37,061 nt of DNA from an uncultured Oribacterium sp. Lineage in GTDB: Bacteria; Bacillota; Clostridia; Lachnospirales; Lachnospiraceae. Position numbers and translations under genes: made by a program. Positions 1-7,948 of the stretch are shown here, one piece after another. The notes below the pieces were generated by a model. The model saw only the letters and a program-made list of their open reading frames with translations, had not been told where the DNA came from and made no database searches. Within the stretch, counting starts at the first letter, position 1, and every line of letters begins with the position of its first letter. The stretch lies in the NCBI GenBank assembly GCA_934279105.1, contig CAKQWR010000004.1, forward strand, positions 1 to 37,061, given 5' to 3'.

Positions 1-477
1 CGCGAGGCGGAAATCAAGCACTGGCGCGACTACAACAGCCTGAACTTCATCCAGTGCGCCTGCCACTTCACCGAGACATGCGCGACCTGCCACACCGACG
101 GTCAGACCAGCTCGAAGCGCCTCGAGACGAAGAAGCTGATCGAGAAGCTGAAGGAAACAAATCCTTACGTCGAGCGGAACATCTTCAGTGCGATGGAAAA
201 CGTGAGCCTGAATAAAATCCTCGGCTACAAGCGTCAGCACGTGAAGCACAGCTTCCTCGAGTGGTACGACGATGAGGACGACCTGAAGATTGGCATCCTA
301 AACGAGGAGGAGATCGCCCACGAGGATGAGCTCCGACGCCAGCAGGAGCTCCAGAAGGAAAAGGCTCGCATCGATTCCCAACCGAAATCTGAACAGGCGA
401 GAAAAAATGCGGAGGAGAACCGTCGCAACGCACAGTTCCGCAAGCAGGAAGGAGCGAAGCCAGATGGAAACGCATAG
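1..477 (+). CDS. TtcA-family tRNA 2-thiocytidine biosynthesis protein, 3' part
   Basis: The frame is open from base 1, so the 5' part lies outside the window; 158 residues are visible. The visible part matches the C-terminal half of TtcA-like PP-loop ATPases, which thiolate tRNA cytidine using ATP and an Fe-S cluster. It has a Cys-rich block (CACHFTETCATCH, about residues 20-32 of the visible part) followed by the segment ERNIFSAMENVSLNKILGYK, which in this family follows the catalytic domain. The PP-loop motif itself is not in view. The last ~60 residues form a very polar tail rich in Glu, Arg, Lys and Gln, likely helical, and longer than I expect for the family. The stop overlaps the next gene, whose ATG is at 464. 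The family call rests on remembered sequence pattern; a TilS-like paralogue is less likely. Confidence 0.75.
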   Translation, partial: REAEIKHWRDYNSLNFIQCACHFTETCATCHTDGQTSSKRLETKKLIEKLKETNPYVERNIFSAMENVSLNKILGYKRQHVKHSFLEWYDDEDDLKIGILNEEEIAHEDELRRQQELQKEKARIDSQPKSEQARKNAEENRRNAQFRKQEGAKPDGNA

Positions 478-1492
478 TACAGGACGTGTGCCTACATCTG
501 TGCACACGTCGTCCGGGCTTCATCCGTCCGTAACGCCTGCGAACGAAGAATCGCGCAGAGCAGAGGGTACGGTCGACGGCATTGGCCGAATCAGCGAACC
601 GGCGATGGAAAGCTGTCGGCTCTGCCCGCGTCAGTGCGGCGTGAACCGCAATGCGGGACAGAAGGGGGTATGTGGCGTCGGCACCGATCTCTACATCGCA
701 CGTGCGGCACTCCACTTCTGGGAGGAACCTTGCATCTCCGGAAAGGAAGGAAGCGGTGCGGTGTTCTTTTCCGGCTGCACACTGAAATGTGTTTTCTGCC
801 AGAACTATGAGCTGAGTCATCAGGAGGTTGGAAAACGCATCAATCTCGAGCGCCTCGCGGAGATTTTCTTCGAGCTGGAAGGACAGGGAGCGAATAATAT
901 CAACCTTGTCACCCCGGATCACTACATCCCGCTCATCGCGAAGGCGATGGAACGAAGCCGCGTGCAGGGGTTGCAAATCCCATTTGTAATCAACTGCTCC
1001 GGCTATGAAACGACGGAACTGATTCACCGCCTGGATGGTCTCGCCGATATCTACCTTGACGACTTCAAGTACATGGATGGTACGAAGGCGAAGAAGTACT
1101 CCGGCGCCGAGGACTACCCGGAACGTGCAAAAGAAAGCCTCGCCGAAATGGTCCGTCAATGCCCGGAACCCGTTTTCGATGAGCGTGGCATGATGCAGAA
1201 AGGCGTCATCGTCCGCCACCTCCTCATGCCATCGATGGTCCATAATGCGGAACGCGTCGTCGATTATGTGTACGACACATATGGTGATCAGGTTTACCTA
1301 AGCCTCATGCACCAGTTTACCCCTTTCCCGCGCCTCGAAAAATGGCCGGAAATCAACCGCCGCGTTACCCGTCGCGAGTATGAACGCCTCATCGACTACG
1401 CCCTCGAAAAAGGCGTCACCAACGCCTTCATCCAGGAAGGCAACGTCGCAAAAGAAAGTTTCGTGCCGCAGTGGAACGGCGAAGGTGTTTAG
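464..1492 (+). CDS. PflA/PflX-like radical SAM protein
   Basis: A 342-residue radical SAM protein of the pyruvate-formate-lyase-activase-like family (COG1313 type). The 4Fe-4S/SAM motif CxxxCxxC is at C105, C109 and C112 (GCTLKCVFCQNYE). A second Cys cluster precedes it (C51, C54, C58 and a later VCG), as is usual in this subgroup, whose substrate is generally unknown. I chose the ATG at 464 because AGGAAGGAG lies about 10 nt upstream; the frame stays open further upstream but has no better start. The ATG at 605 would begin exactly at the Cys motif and is a weaker alternative. It overlaps the end of the TtcA-like gene by 14 nt, so the two are probably translationally coupled. Residues 1-45 are low in recognisable structure. 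Which protein it activates cannot be read from the context. Confidence 0.88.
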   Translation: METHSTGRVPTSVHTSSGLHPSVTPANEESRRAEGTVDGIGRISEPAMESCRLCPRQCGVNRNAGQKGVCGVGTDLYIARAALHFWEEPCISGKEGSGAVFFSGCTLKCVFCQNYELSHQEVGKRINLERLAEIFFELEGQGANNINLVTPDHYIPLIAKAMERSRVQGLQIPFVINCSGYETTELIHRLDGLADIYLDDFKYMDGTKAKKYSGAEDYPERAKESLAEMVRQCPEPVFDERGMMQKGVIVRHLLMPSMVHNAERVVDYVYDTYGDQVYLSLMHQFTPFPRLEKWPEINRRVTRREYERLIDYALEKGVTNAFIQEGNVAKESFVPQWNGEGV

Positions 1493-1590
1493 CGGTGGTG
1501 CCAAGTGCTTCTGTTGCCGGCCCTCGCAGCACTCAGGCCACTGTGCACCCGATTTAGAACGTAATCCTATAGGGAAACTAGGAAATCTTG

Positions 1591-1619
1591 TTGCGGAAGA
1601 GAATCCGCTGGGCTATAAT
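1591..1619 (+). promoter_or_regulatory. Candidate sigma-A promoter of the suf operon
   Basis: TTGCGG, 17-nt spacer, perfect TATAAT at 1614-1619. The -10 is consensus and the -35 matches only in its first half. A transcript would begin near 1626, at the first bases of the hairpin 1624-1665, so the suf leader would begin with a terminator-like stem. The 1493-1590 stretch upstream shows no gene. Confidence 0.5.
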
Positions 1620-1623
1620 CGAA

Positions 1624-1670
1624 GCTGCTGATGTAAAATGCCGTTTTCACGGTGACATCAGCGGCTTTTT
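1624..1670 (+). terminator. Terminator-like hairpin with U-tract upstream of sufC
   Basis: An 11-bp stem pairs 1624-1634 with 1655-1665 (one G-U pair) and is followed directly by a run of Ts. It may end the ttcA/radical SAM transcript or act as an attenuator for suf, since a good TATAAT sits just upstream at 1614-1619. Sequence alone does not decide between these. Confidence 0.65.
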
Positions 1671-1678
1671 GTATATAT

Positions 1679-1713
1679 CCATAGGATCCGTGAAGGAGAC
1701 ACGGATTCTATGG
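1679..1713 (+). promoter_or_regulatory. 14-bp leader hairpin with Shine-Dalgarno in loop
   Basis: Bases 1679-1692 pair with 1700-1713 (14 bp, one G-U), leaving a 7-nt loop AAGGAGA. The loop is a good ribosome-binding sequence, and an ATG in the 3' arm at 1710 follows at suitable spacing. That ATG is in frame with sufC and would add 24 residues. As DNA the same sequence is a near-perfect dyad that a repressor could bind. Confidence 0.6.
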
Positions 1714-1781
1714 TGATCATGTTCTACATGAATAAAGAATATTCGCCCCTGTACCCGGGGCATGCTTATGGAGGAATGAAA

Positions 1782-2525
1782 ATGGCAGATTTACTGAATG
1801 TCAAGAATCTTCAGGTAAAGGTCGAGGAGAAGGAAATTCTTCACGGTGTTGATCTGACGGTCAATAGAGGCGAGACGCATGTACTTATGGGACCGAATGG
1901 CGCCGGCAAGTCCACCCTCGGCAACGCACTGATGGGTAACCCACAGTACGTAATCACCGGTGGTAAGATCCTGTTTAACGGTCAGGACATCACGAAGGAA
2001 CCGACCGATCAGAGAGCGAAGCTCGGTATGTTCCTTTCCTTCCAGAACCCACTGGAGGTTCCGGGTATCACCCTGGGTAACTTTATCCGTTCTGCACTTC
2101 AGCAGAGAACCGGAAAGCATATTCGTCTTTGGGATTTCAAGAAGGAAATGAAGAAGGCGATGGAAGTGCTCGATATGGATCCGAGCTATGCAGACCGTGA
2201 TCTCAATGTCGGCTTTTCCGGCGGTGAGAAAAAGAAGGCGGAGATTCTCCAGCTTCTTATGCTGAAGCCATCCCTCGCCATCCTTGACGAGACCGATTCC
2301 GGACTCGATGTCGATGCAGTACGTACGGTAAGTAAGGGCGTCGAGGAGTACCAGAAGTCCATGGATGGTGCGCTCATCATCATTACCCACTCCACCAGAA
2401 TTCTTGAGTCCCTGAAGGTTGATAAGACACACGTTCTCGTGAGCGGCCAGATGAAGGCAGAAGGCGATGCGTCGATGGTTGATCGTATCAACGAAAATGG
2501 ATTCGTGGATTTTCTGAATAAGTAA
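1782..2525 (+). CDS. sufC: SufC, Fe-S cluster assembly ATPase
   Basis: A 247-residue cytosolic ABC ATPase that powers the SufB-SufC-SufD scaffold for Fe-S cluster assembly. Walker A is GPNGAGKST (K43), the signature is VGFSGGEKKKAE, and Walker B reads LAILDETDSGLD, where the extra acidic and Ser/Gly pattern is typical of SufC. The ATG at 1782 is preferred because GGAGG lies 7 nt upstream and the length then matches the family. The frame remains open to an ATG at 1710 inside a hairpin, which would give a 24-residue extension unlike known SufC N-termini. It is the first gene of sufC-sufB-sufD-sufS-sufU, with 18 nt to sufB. Confidence 0.96.
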   Translation: MADLLNVKNLQVKVEEKEILHGVDLTVNRGETHVLMGPNGAGKSTLGNALMGNPQYVITGGKILFNGQDITKEPTDQRAKLGMFLSFQNPLEVPGITLGNFIRSALQQRTGKHIRLWDFKKEMKKAMEVLDMDPSYADRDLNVGFSGGEKKKAEILQLLMLKPSLAILDETDSGLDVDAVRTVSKGVEEYQKSMDGALIIITHSTRILESLKVDKTHVLVSGQMKAEGDASMVDRINENGFVDFLNK

Positions 2526-2543
2526 TCGTGGAGGATAGTATCA

Positions 2544-3962
2544 ATGGCAAACAAGGAAAAGGCAGAGGTTAAAGATATTAACCGCTCCATGTATGATTTC
2601 CGTTACGAAGAGAAGGACACGGATTTCTATAAGATTCAGGAGGGCCTGACGAAGGACATCGTCCTCGAAATCTCCGAGAAAAAGGGTGATCCGGCATGGA
2701 TGCGTGATTTCCGTTTGAAGTCACTGGAAATTTATAATCAGAAGCAGGTGCCACAGTGGGGGCCGAGTATCGATGGCCTCGATATGAACAACATCGTAAC
2801 CTACGTAAAGCCGAAGACGAAGATGACTGCTGACTGGGAAGAGGTACCGGAGGATATTAAAAATACCTTCGAAAAACTCGGTATCCCGCAGGCAGAGCGG
2901 GAATCTCTCGCTGGTGTCGGTGCACAGTACGATTCTGAACTTGTATATCATAACCTTCAGAAGGAGGTAGAGGAGCAGGGTGTTGTTTATACGGACATCG
3001 AGTCGGCGCTTCATGGACCGTATGCGGATATGATTGAGGAGCATTTCATGCACCTCGTACCGCCAACCGATCATAAGTTTGCGGCACTGCATGGCGCAGT
3101 ATGGTCCGGTGGATCCTTTGTATATATCCCGAAGGGCGTTTCCGTGGAGATTCCGCTTCAGTCCTACTTCCGTCTGAACGCACCGGGCGCAGGACAGTTT
3201 GAGCATACCCTGATTATCGTGGATGAAGGCGCGAACCTTCATTTCATCGAGGGATGTTCTGCTCCGAAGTACAACATCGCAAATCTGCATGCCGGCTGTG
3301 TTGAACTGTATGTCGGAAAGAACGCAAAGCTTCGCTACTCGACGATCGAGAACTGGTCGAAGAATATGTATAATCTGAACACGAAGCGAGCCATCGTCGA
3401 AGAAGGCGGTACGATGGAGTGGGTATCCGGATCGTTCGGTTCCCATGTGTCCTACCTTTATCCGATGACTATCCTTAAGGGCGATAATTCCCGTATGGAA
3501 TTTACCGGTGTTACCTTCGCCGGTAAGGGTCAGAACCTCGATACCGGTGCGAAAGTCGTTCACAATGGTAAGAACACCAGCTCCTACATCAACACACGTT
3601 CGATCAGTAAGGATGGCGGTATCAGTACCTATCGTTCTTCTGTCGTGATTAATAATAAGGCGAAGCATGCCAAGGCTGCCGTTTCCTGTCAGTCCCTGAT
3701 GCTGGATGATATTTCACGTTCCGATACCATTCCGGCGATGGATGTACGTACGCAGGATGCGGATGTCGGACATGAGGCAAAAATCGGACGTATCTCGGAT
3801 GATGCGGTATTCTATCTGATGTCCCGCGGACTCTCTGAGGAGGATGCACGTGCATTGATCGTTTCCGGCTTCGCAGATAGTGTTTCGAAGGAGCTTCCAC
3901 TTGAGTATGCGGTTGAGATGAATAACCTCATCCGCCTCGAGATGAAGGGTGCGATTGGTTAA
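2544..3962 (+). CDS. sufB: SufB, Fe-S cluster scaffold subunit
   Basis: A 472-residue SufB, full length for the family. It partners SufC and SufD and is the main site of cluster formation from persulfide sulfur. Family landmarks include the GGSFVYIPKGV segment, the beta-helix core, and the C-terminal stretch HEAKIGRISDDAVFYLMSRG followed by the helical end. SD GGAGG precedes the ATG at 2544. Only 11 nt separate it from sufD, indicating one transcript. It is a paralogue of the downstream SufD but clearly longer and with SufB-specific N-terminal sequence. Confidence 0.97.
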   Translation: MANKEKAEVKDINRSMYDFRYEEKDTDFYKIQEGLTKDIVLEISEKKGDPAWMRDFRLKSLEIYNQKQVPQWGPSIDGLDMNNIVTYVKPKTKMTADWEEVPEDIKNTFEKLGIPQAERESLAGVGAQYDSELVYHNLQKEVEEQGVVYTDIESALHGPYADMIEEHFMHLVPPTDHKFAALHGAVWSGGSFVYIPKGVSVEIPLQSYFRLNAPGAGQFEHTLIIVDEGANLHFIEGCSAPKYNIANLHAGCVELYVGKNAKLRYSTIENWSKNMYNLNTKRAIVEEGGTMEWVSGSFGSHVSYLYPMTILKGDNSRMEFTGVTFAGKGQNLDTGAKVVHNGKNTSSYINTRSISKDGGISTYRSSVVINNKAKHAKAAVSCQSLMLDDISRSDTIPAMDVRTQDADVGHEAKIGRISDDAVFYLMSRGLSEEDARALIVSGFADSVSKELPLEYAVEMNNLIRLEMKGAIG

Positions 3963-3973
3963 GGAGGGCAGAA

Positions 3974-5053
3974 ATGAAGGAAAATCAGCTTTTAGTAAAT
4001 GTTCTGCCGTCACCGACCTATAACTGGCTCCGGATGAACGATGCAGATGTAAAGGTACCGGCAAACGTAGTCGAGGGCAATCCGATGGTGACACGTACCC
4101 CGGACGTTATCGCTACGGTAACCGACTATACAGAAATTCAGGATATCGCCGGTGGTATGGGCTATGCCTTTGATACCTATGTGAAGAATTCCGATGCCGA
4201 TGTTCTGAAGCTTCAGATAAAGAAAAATCAGAAGGCGGCACAGCCGGTACATATCGAGTTCAATTATGCGAAGGGCTGCGCTGAAGTGAATGCCATCTAT
4301 ATTGACGCAGAAGAAGGCAGTGATCTGACGGTCGTGATGGACTTCCGCTCCACTGGAGACGCGGAAGGCTTTGCAGCAGTACAGACGAAGATTCATGCTG
4401 CGAAAAATGCGCGCGTACTGCTTGTGCAGATTCAGCGTCTCGGACAGGGCTTCCGCTTCCTGAATGATGTGGCGGCGAAGACCGAAGAGTGTGCAGGCTT
4501 CGAGCAGATCGAACTGATTCTCGGTGGTGCGGATACCTACCAGGGCTCTCGCACGGATCTTGCCGGAGCGCACAGTACACTGAAGACGGACATCGGCTAT
4601 CTTCTGAAGAATCAGGAGCACCTCGATATGAACTATATCGCGAACCATATCGGAAAGAAGACCGAATGTGCGATTGATGTCAAGGGCGTACTTCGTGACG
4701 AGTCCCACAAGCTGTTCCGTGGTACTATCGACCTTCGTAGAGGTGCGAAGGGGGCACTCGGCAATGAGCTCGAGGATGTACTTCTGATGGATGACAATGT
4801 TATCAACCAGACGATTCCGGTCATCCTCTGCGATGAGGAAGACGTAGAAGGTAACCATGGTGCGACCATCGGCCGTATCGACGAGTCGTTGCTGTTCTAC
4901 CTCGAGTCGAGAGGTATGAGCCAGGCGGAAGTATATGAGATGATGGCCGATGCGCGAATCGATTCGGTGATCCATAAGATTCCGGATGCAGAGACGCGTG
5001 ACCGTGTAGCCATGGAACTCACCGGTCATAAGGAGGAGAGATACAATGACTGA
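3974..5053 (+). CDS. sufD: SufD, Fe-S assembly complex subunit
   Basis: A 359-residue SufD-type protein, the structural partner of SufB in the SufBC2D complex. The C-terminal half carries the shared SufB/SufD core, with landmarks HKLFRGTIDLRRGAKGALG and GNHGATIGRIDESLLFYLESRG. The N-terminus is shorter than in SufB, as expected. It starts at the ATG at 3974 after AAGGAGGG. The end overlaps the sufS start by 8 nt, and the AAGGAGG for sufS lies inside the sufD coding end, which suggests translational coupling. SufD sequences vary widely, so the call rests partly on position in the operon. Confidence 0.93.
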   Translation: MKENQLLVNVLPSPTYNWLRMNDADVKVPANVVEGNPMVTRTPDVIATVTDYTEIQDIAGGMGYAFDTYVKNSDADVLKLQIKKNQKAAQPVHIEFNYAKGCAEVNAIYIDAEEGSDLTVVMDFRSTGDAEGFAAVQTKIHAAKNARVLLVQIQRLGQGFRFLNDVAAKTEECAGFEQIELILGGADTYQGSRTDLAGAHSTLKTDIGYLLKNQEHLDMNYIANHIGKKTECAIDVKGVLRDESHKLFRGTIDLRRGAKGALGNELEDVLLMDDNVINQTIPVILCDEEDVEGNHGATIGRIDESLLFYLESRGMSQAEVYEMMADARIDSVIHKIPDAETRDRVAMELTGHKEERYND

Positions 5054-6284
5054 GATCACAAGAGAAGAACGCCAGCGTGAAGATCAGGAAATCCTTCAGC
5101 AGTTCCCGATTTTAGATGGCAGCTTTACTTATCTCGATAATGGTGCGACGACACAGAAGCCGCAGTGCGTCCTCGATGCAATGATGCACTACTACACAAA
5201 GGAAAATGCCAATCCGATGCGTGGTCTGTATGATCTTTCCATCAAGGCAACGGAAGCCTATGAAGATGCGCGCGAAACCGTACGCGCATTCATCAACGCA
5301 CGCTTCCATGAAGAAATCGTGTTCACAAGAAATGCGACGGAGAGTCTGAATCTCGTGGCCTATACCTATGGACGCGCCTTCATAAAGGAAGGCGATGAGA
5401 TCGTCATCACCATCATGGAGCATCATAGCAACATGCTTCCGTGGCAGCAGCTCTGCAAGGAAAAGGGCGCGAAGCTTACCTACATCATGCCTGAGCAGGA
5501 TGGCACGATCACGGAGGAGATGTTCCGTTCGTATATGAACCCGAACGTAAAGCTCGTGGCGATGACCCAGGTATCCAACGTCCTTGGTGTGAAGAATGAC
5601 ATCCGGACCTTCGCACGTATCGCACATGAGAATGGCGCGGTTTTCGTATGTGACGGTGCACAGTCTATACCGCATATGAAGGTGGATGTTCAGGATCTGG
5701 ATTGTGATTTTATGTCCTTCTCCGGACATAAAATCTATGGACCGATGGGCATCGGCGTGCTCTATGGAAAGCGCGATCTCCTTGATAAGATGCCACCGTT
5801 CCTGTTCGGCGGCGAGATGATCGAGTATGTCACCACCGAGGGCGCGACCTGGAACGAGCTGCCACATAAGTTCGAGGCAGGTACGGTCAATGATGGCGGT
5901 GCGGTCGGACTGGCAGCCGCTCTCAAGTTCGTCTCTTCGATCGGCTTCGACCGTATCGAGGAGCGTGAGCTTCATCTCACGAAGCTGATGATGACAGAAA
6001 TGCAGAAACTTCCATACGTGCATATTCTCGGATCTTCTGATCCGGAAAAGCACCATGGCATCGTCACCTTCACGGTCGACGGCGTGCATCCGCACGATAT
6101 CGCAGCGATCTTCGACTCACACAAGGTTGATATCCGTGCGGGACATCACTGCGCACAGCCGCTCATGAAGTTCTGTCATACTCCAAGCACGGTACGCGCA
6201 AGCATGGGCCTCTACAACACCGAGGAGGATGTCATGCATTTCCTCGATGCCTTAAAGAAACTGAGAGAGGAGATGGGTTACTGA
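5046..6284 (+). CDS. sufS: SufS, group II cysteine desulfurase
   Basis: A 412-residue PLP enzyme that removes sulfur from L-cysteine and passes it as persulfide to SufU. The PLP lysine is K229 in SFSGHKIYGPMGIG, and the catalytic cysteine is C369 in RAGHHCAQPLM, the RxGHHCA signature of the SufS/CsdA class. Length is normal. It starts at the ATG at 5046, within the last codons of sufD, with AAGGAGG upstream. Its stop and the sufU start share a base (TGATG at 6282-6286), so SufS and SufU are probably made in step, fitting their direct partnership. Confidence 0.97.
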   Translation: MTEITREERQREDQEILQQFPILDGSFTYLDNGATTQKPQCVLDAMMHYYTKENANPMRGLYDLSIKATEAYEDARETVRAFINARFHEEIVFTRNATESLNLVAYTYGRAFIKEGDEIVITIMEHHSNMLPWQQLCKEKGAKLTYIMPEQDGTITEEMFRSYMNPNVKLVAMTQVSNVLGVKNDIRTFARIAHENGAVFVCDGAQSIPHMKVDVQDLDCDFMSFSGHKIYGPMGIGVLYGKRDLLDKMPPFLFGGEMIEYVTTEGATWNELPHKFEAGTVNDGGAVGLAAALKFVSSIGFDRIEERELHLTKLMMTEMQKLPYVHILGSSDPEKHHGIVTFTVDGVHPHDIAAIFDSHKVDIRAGHHCAQPLMKFCHTPSTVRASMGLYNTEEDVMHFLDALKKLREEMGY

Positions 6285-6751
6285 TGGCAATTACATTTTA
6301 CAACGAGGTCCTGACGGACCATAATATCCATCCATCACATAAGTATAAGATGGAGGATGCAACCTACTCCCTCGAGGGTGTGAACCCGAGTTGTGGTGAT
6401 GACGTCGTACTGTATATTAAGGTCGATGCAGACAACGTGATTGAGGACGCTTCCTTCGATGGAGATGGCTGTGCGATTTCGCAGGCCAGTGCCGATATGA
6501 TGTGCGATCTCATCATCGGCAAACCGAAAGATGAAGCCCTCCGTCTCTCTGAGATTTTCCTTCGCATGATCAAGGGAAAGATTACAGAGGAAGAGAAGGA
6601 GGAACTCGAAGAAGCAGGTATCCTCGAGGATATCTCCCATATGCCGGCCCGCGTAAAGTGTGCGGTGCTCGGATGGCACACCATGGATCAGATCTTCCAG
6701 GACGCAGACAATGGTAAGATCGATCAGTATGATGGCAAATTTGAAAAATAA
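6284..6751 (+). CDS. sufU: SufU, zinc-dependent sulfurtransferase partner of SufS
   Basis: A 155-residue IscU-fold protein. The conserved ligands are visible: C37 and D39 (NPSCGDD), C63 (GDGCAIS) and C126 (RVKCAVLGW). The ~20-residue Glu/Lys-rich insertion between the second and third Cys (about residues 97-116) is the feature that separates Gram-positive SufU from IscU. SufU binds zinc, accepts persulfide from SufS and delivers it to SufB. It is the last gene of the suf operon; a long foldback begins 14 nt after the stop. Confidence 0.96.
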   Translation: MAITFYNEVLTDHNIHPSHKYKMEDATYSLEGVNPSCGDDVVLYIKVDADNVIEDASFDGDGCAISQASADMMCDLIIGKPKDEALRLSEIFLRMIKGKITEEEKEELEEAGILEDISHMPARVKCAVLGWHTMDQIFQDADNGKIDQYDGKFEK

Positions 6752-6764
6752 CGAAGATGGAAGT

Positions 6765-7005
6765 TCTGCCGTAGGGCTCCGAGAATGCCACCAGAACCCA
6801 TACGGAGAGCTCTTGAAAAATCAAAATCGGCCTCTTTAGAACCAGTTGGAGTAATTATTCTTTGATCCCCCGTGAAACGCAGCTGTTTTCATCAGGAAAA
6901 CAGCTGCGATTGAGCAGGGCCTACTGGTTCTTAGAGGCCGATTTTAGATCTTTCCGAGCTCGGAGTACTGTGGTTCTGGTGGCATTCTCGGAGCCCTACG
7001 GCAGA
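6765..7005 (+). repeat. 240-nt foldback (inverted-repeat) element, MITE-like or structured RNA
   Basis: The outer arms 6766-6798 and 6972-7004 are perfect 33-bp inverted repeats, extended to 34 bp by T6765/A7005. An inner pair, 6823-6846 with 6923-6945, matches with a single-base indel; the segment between is partly complementary. The 76-nt apical part holds another hairpin, 6878-6890 with 6896-6908 (13 bp, 5-nt loop). No gene is present, and there is no U-tract after the outer arm. I see no clear target-site duplication. It could be a foldback mobile element, a processed RNA, or a roadblock at the end of the suf transcript. Confidence 0.8.
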
Positions 7006-7013
7006 TGCAGCCC

Positions 7014-7032
7014 GCATCAACGTGATGCTTTT
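7014..7032 (+). terminator. Small hairpin with short T-run
   Basis: GCATCA pairs with TGATGC around a 3-nt loop, followed by four Ts. It is weak, but it lies between the foldback and the next promoter, so it may finish readthrough from suf. Confidence 0.35.
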
Positions 7033-7047
7033 ATTGAGAATATCGGC

Positions 7048-7076
7048 TTGAAGTTTACTGCTCTATGGATTAGAAT
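7048..7076 (+). promoter_or_regulatory. Sigma-A promoter of the RpiB-family gene
   Basis: TTGAAG, 17-nt spacer, TAGAAT. It is well placed, about 49 nt before the start codon at 7125, and lies outside the foldback, so the isomerase gene has its own promoter. Confidence 0.65.
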
Positions 7077-7124
7077 AGAATTCAGTAAAGCGGTTTACAA
7101 AACCGAGAAAAGGAGAATACGTGT

Positions 7125-7766
7125 ATGAGAATTGCTTTAATTAACGAGAACTCTCAGGCAGCGAAGAATGCGATGATTTATGCTTCTCTGAAGCAGGTCG
7201 CAGATGAGAAGGGCTATACGGTAGATAACTACGGTATGTATAGCGCAGATGATGAGGCTCAGCTTACCTATGTACAGAATGGTATCCTGGCAGCCGTACT
7301 TCTGAACAGTGGTGCAGCAGATTTTGTTGTGACCGGATGTGGTACGGGTGAGGGTGCGATGCTTGCTCTCAATTCCTTCCCAGGCGTAATCTGTGGTCAT
7401 GTGGAGGATCCGATCGATGCATTCACCTTTGCTCAGATCAACGACGGTAATGCCGTTTCTCTTCCATATGCACTTAAGTTTGGATGGGGTGGTGACCTTA
7501 ACCTCGTTTATATTTTCGAGAAGCTGTTCTCCGCTCCATTCGGCGGTGGATACCCACCAGAGAGAAGAGAGCCGGAGCAGAGAAATAAGAAGATCCTTGA
7601 TGAGGTAAGACGTCACACGATGCGTCAGGATCTCGTAGAGGTGCTGAAGGAGCTTGACCAGGATCTCGTAAAGGGTGCATTTGCCGGCGCGAAGTTCCAG
7701 GAACTCTTCTTCGCAAATTGTAAGGACGAGAAGATTGCTGCGTATATTAAGTCTATCCTCGCTTAA
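7125..7766 (+). CDS. RpiB/LacA/LacB-family sugar-phosphate isomerase
   Basis: A 213-residue protein of the RpiB/LacAB fold, whose members interconvert ribose-5-phosphate and ribulose-5-phosphate or act on galactose-6-phosphate and other sugar phosphates. The active-site region TGCGTGEGAMLALNSFPG carries the cysteine (C72) used as base in RpiB. The protein is about 65 residues longer than classical RpiB; the C-terminal part (from about residue 145) is helical and charged, as in a clostridial subgroup annotated only to family level. SD AAAGGAGA precedes the ATG. It is monocistronic, with a promoter at 7048 and a terminator at 7810. Its substrate cannot be fixed from sequence. Confidence 0.9.
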   Translation: MRIALINENSQAAKNAMIYASLKQVADEKGYTVDNYGMYSADDEAQLTYVQNGILAAVLLNSGAADFVVTGCGTGEGAMLALNSFPGVICGHVEDPIDAFTFAQINDGNAVSLPYALKFGWGGDLNLVYIFEKLFSAPFGGGYPPERREPEQRNKKILDEVRRHTMRQDLVEVLKELDQDLVKGAFAGAKFQELFFANCKDEKIAAYIKSILA

Positions 7767-7809
7767 ATTTCGTGGGGTGACCTCCGGAAGAACAGTACGA
7801 CGATGATGA

Positions 7810-7850
7810 AGCAGAAGCAAGGCCATATATGGTCATGCTTCTGCTTTTTT
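7810..7850 (+). terminator. Intrinsic terminator
   Basis: A 10-bp stem (7810-7819 with 7836-7845) contains an inner GGCCAT/ATGGTC pairing and is followed by six Ts. It ends the isomerase transcript. Confidence 0.88.
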
Positions 7851-7919
7851 GGCTTCTGAAGGATTTGCTCATATGATGCGGCATGTAGAAAAGCCTAATG
7901 AATTTGTAAAGTATGAGCA

Positions 7920-7948
7920 TTGTAAACGCCGGAGTGCTTCGTTATAAT
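7920..7948 (+). promoter_or_regulatory. Sigma-A promoter of the PBP gene
   Basis: TTGTAA, 17-nt spacer, perfect TATAAT. Transcription would start near 7955, leaving a ~130-nt leader before the preferred start at 8086. The leader includes a small hairpin (8046-8052 with 8059-8065). Apart from this promoter and the terminator at 7810, the gene-free stretch 7767-8085 holds nothing else I can name. Confidence 0.7.

Noticed and set aside
185..1243. Long minus-strand frame opposite the radical SAM gene
   Set aside because: The plus strand carries a clear CxxxCxxC protein; the minus-strand product has no recognisable motif and is a shadow of codon bias.
1380..1631. Short open frame after the radical SAM gene
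   Set aside because: It overlaps the end of the gene in another frame and runs into the suf promoter region; its composition is Ser/Cys-rich noise.
6862..7128. Open frame of 88 codons across the foldback and RpiB promoter
   Set aside because: It runs through inverted-repeat arms, lacks a ribosome site and has no protein-like composition.
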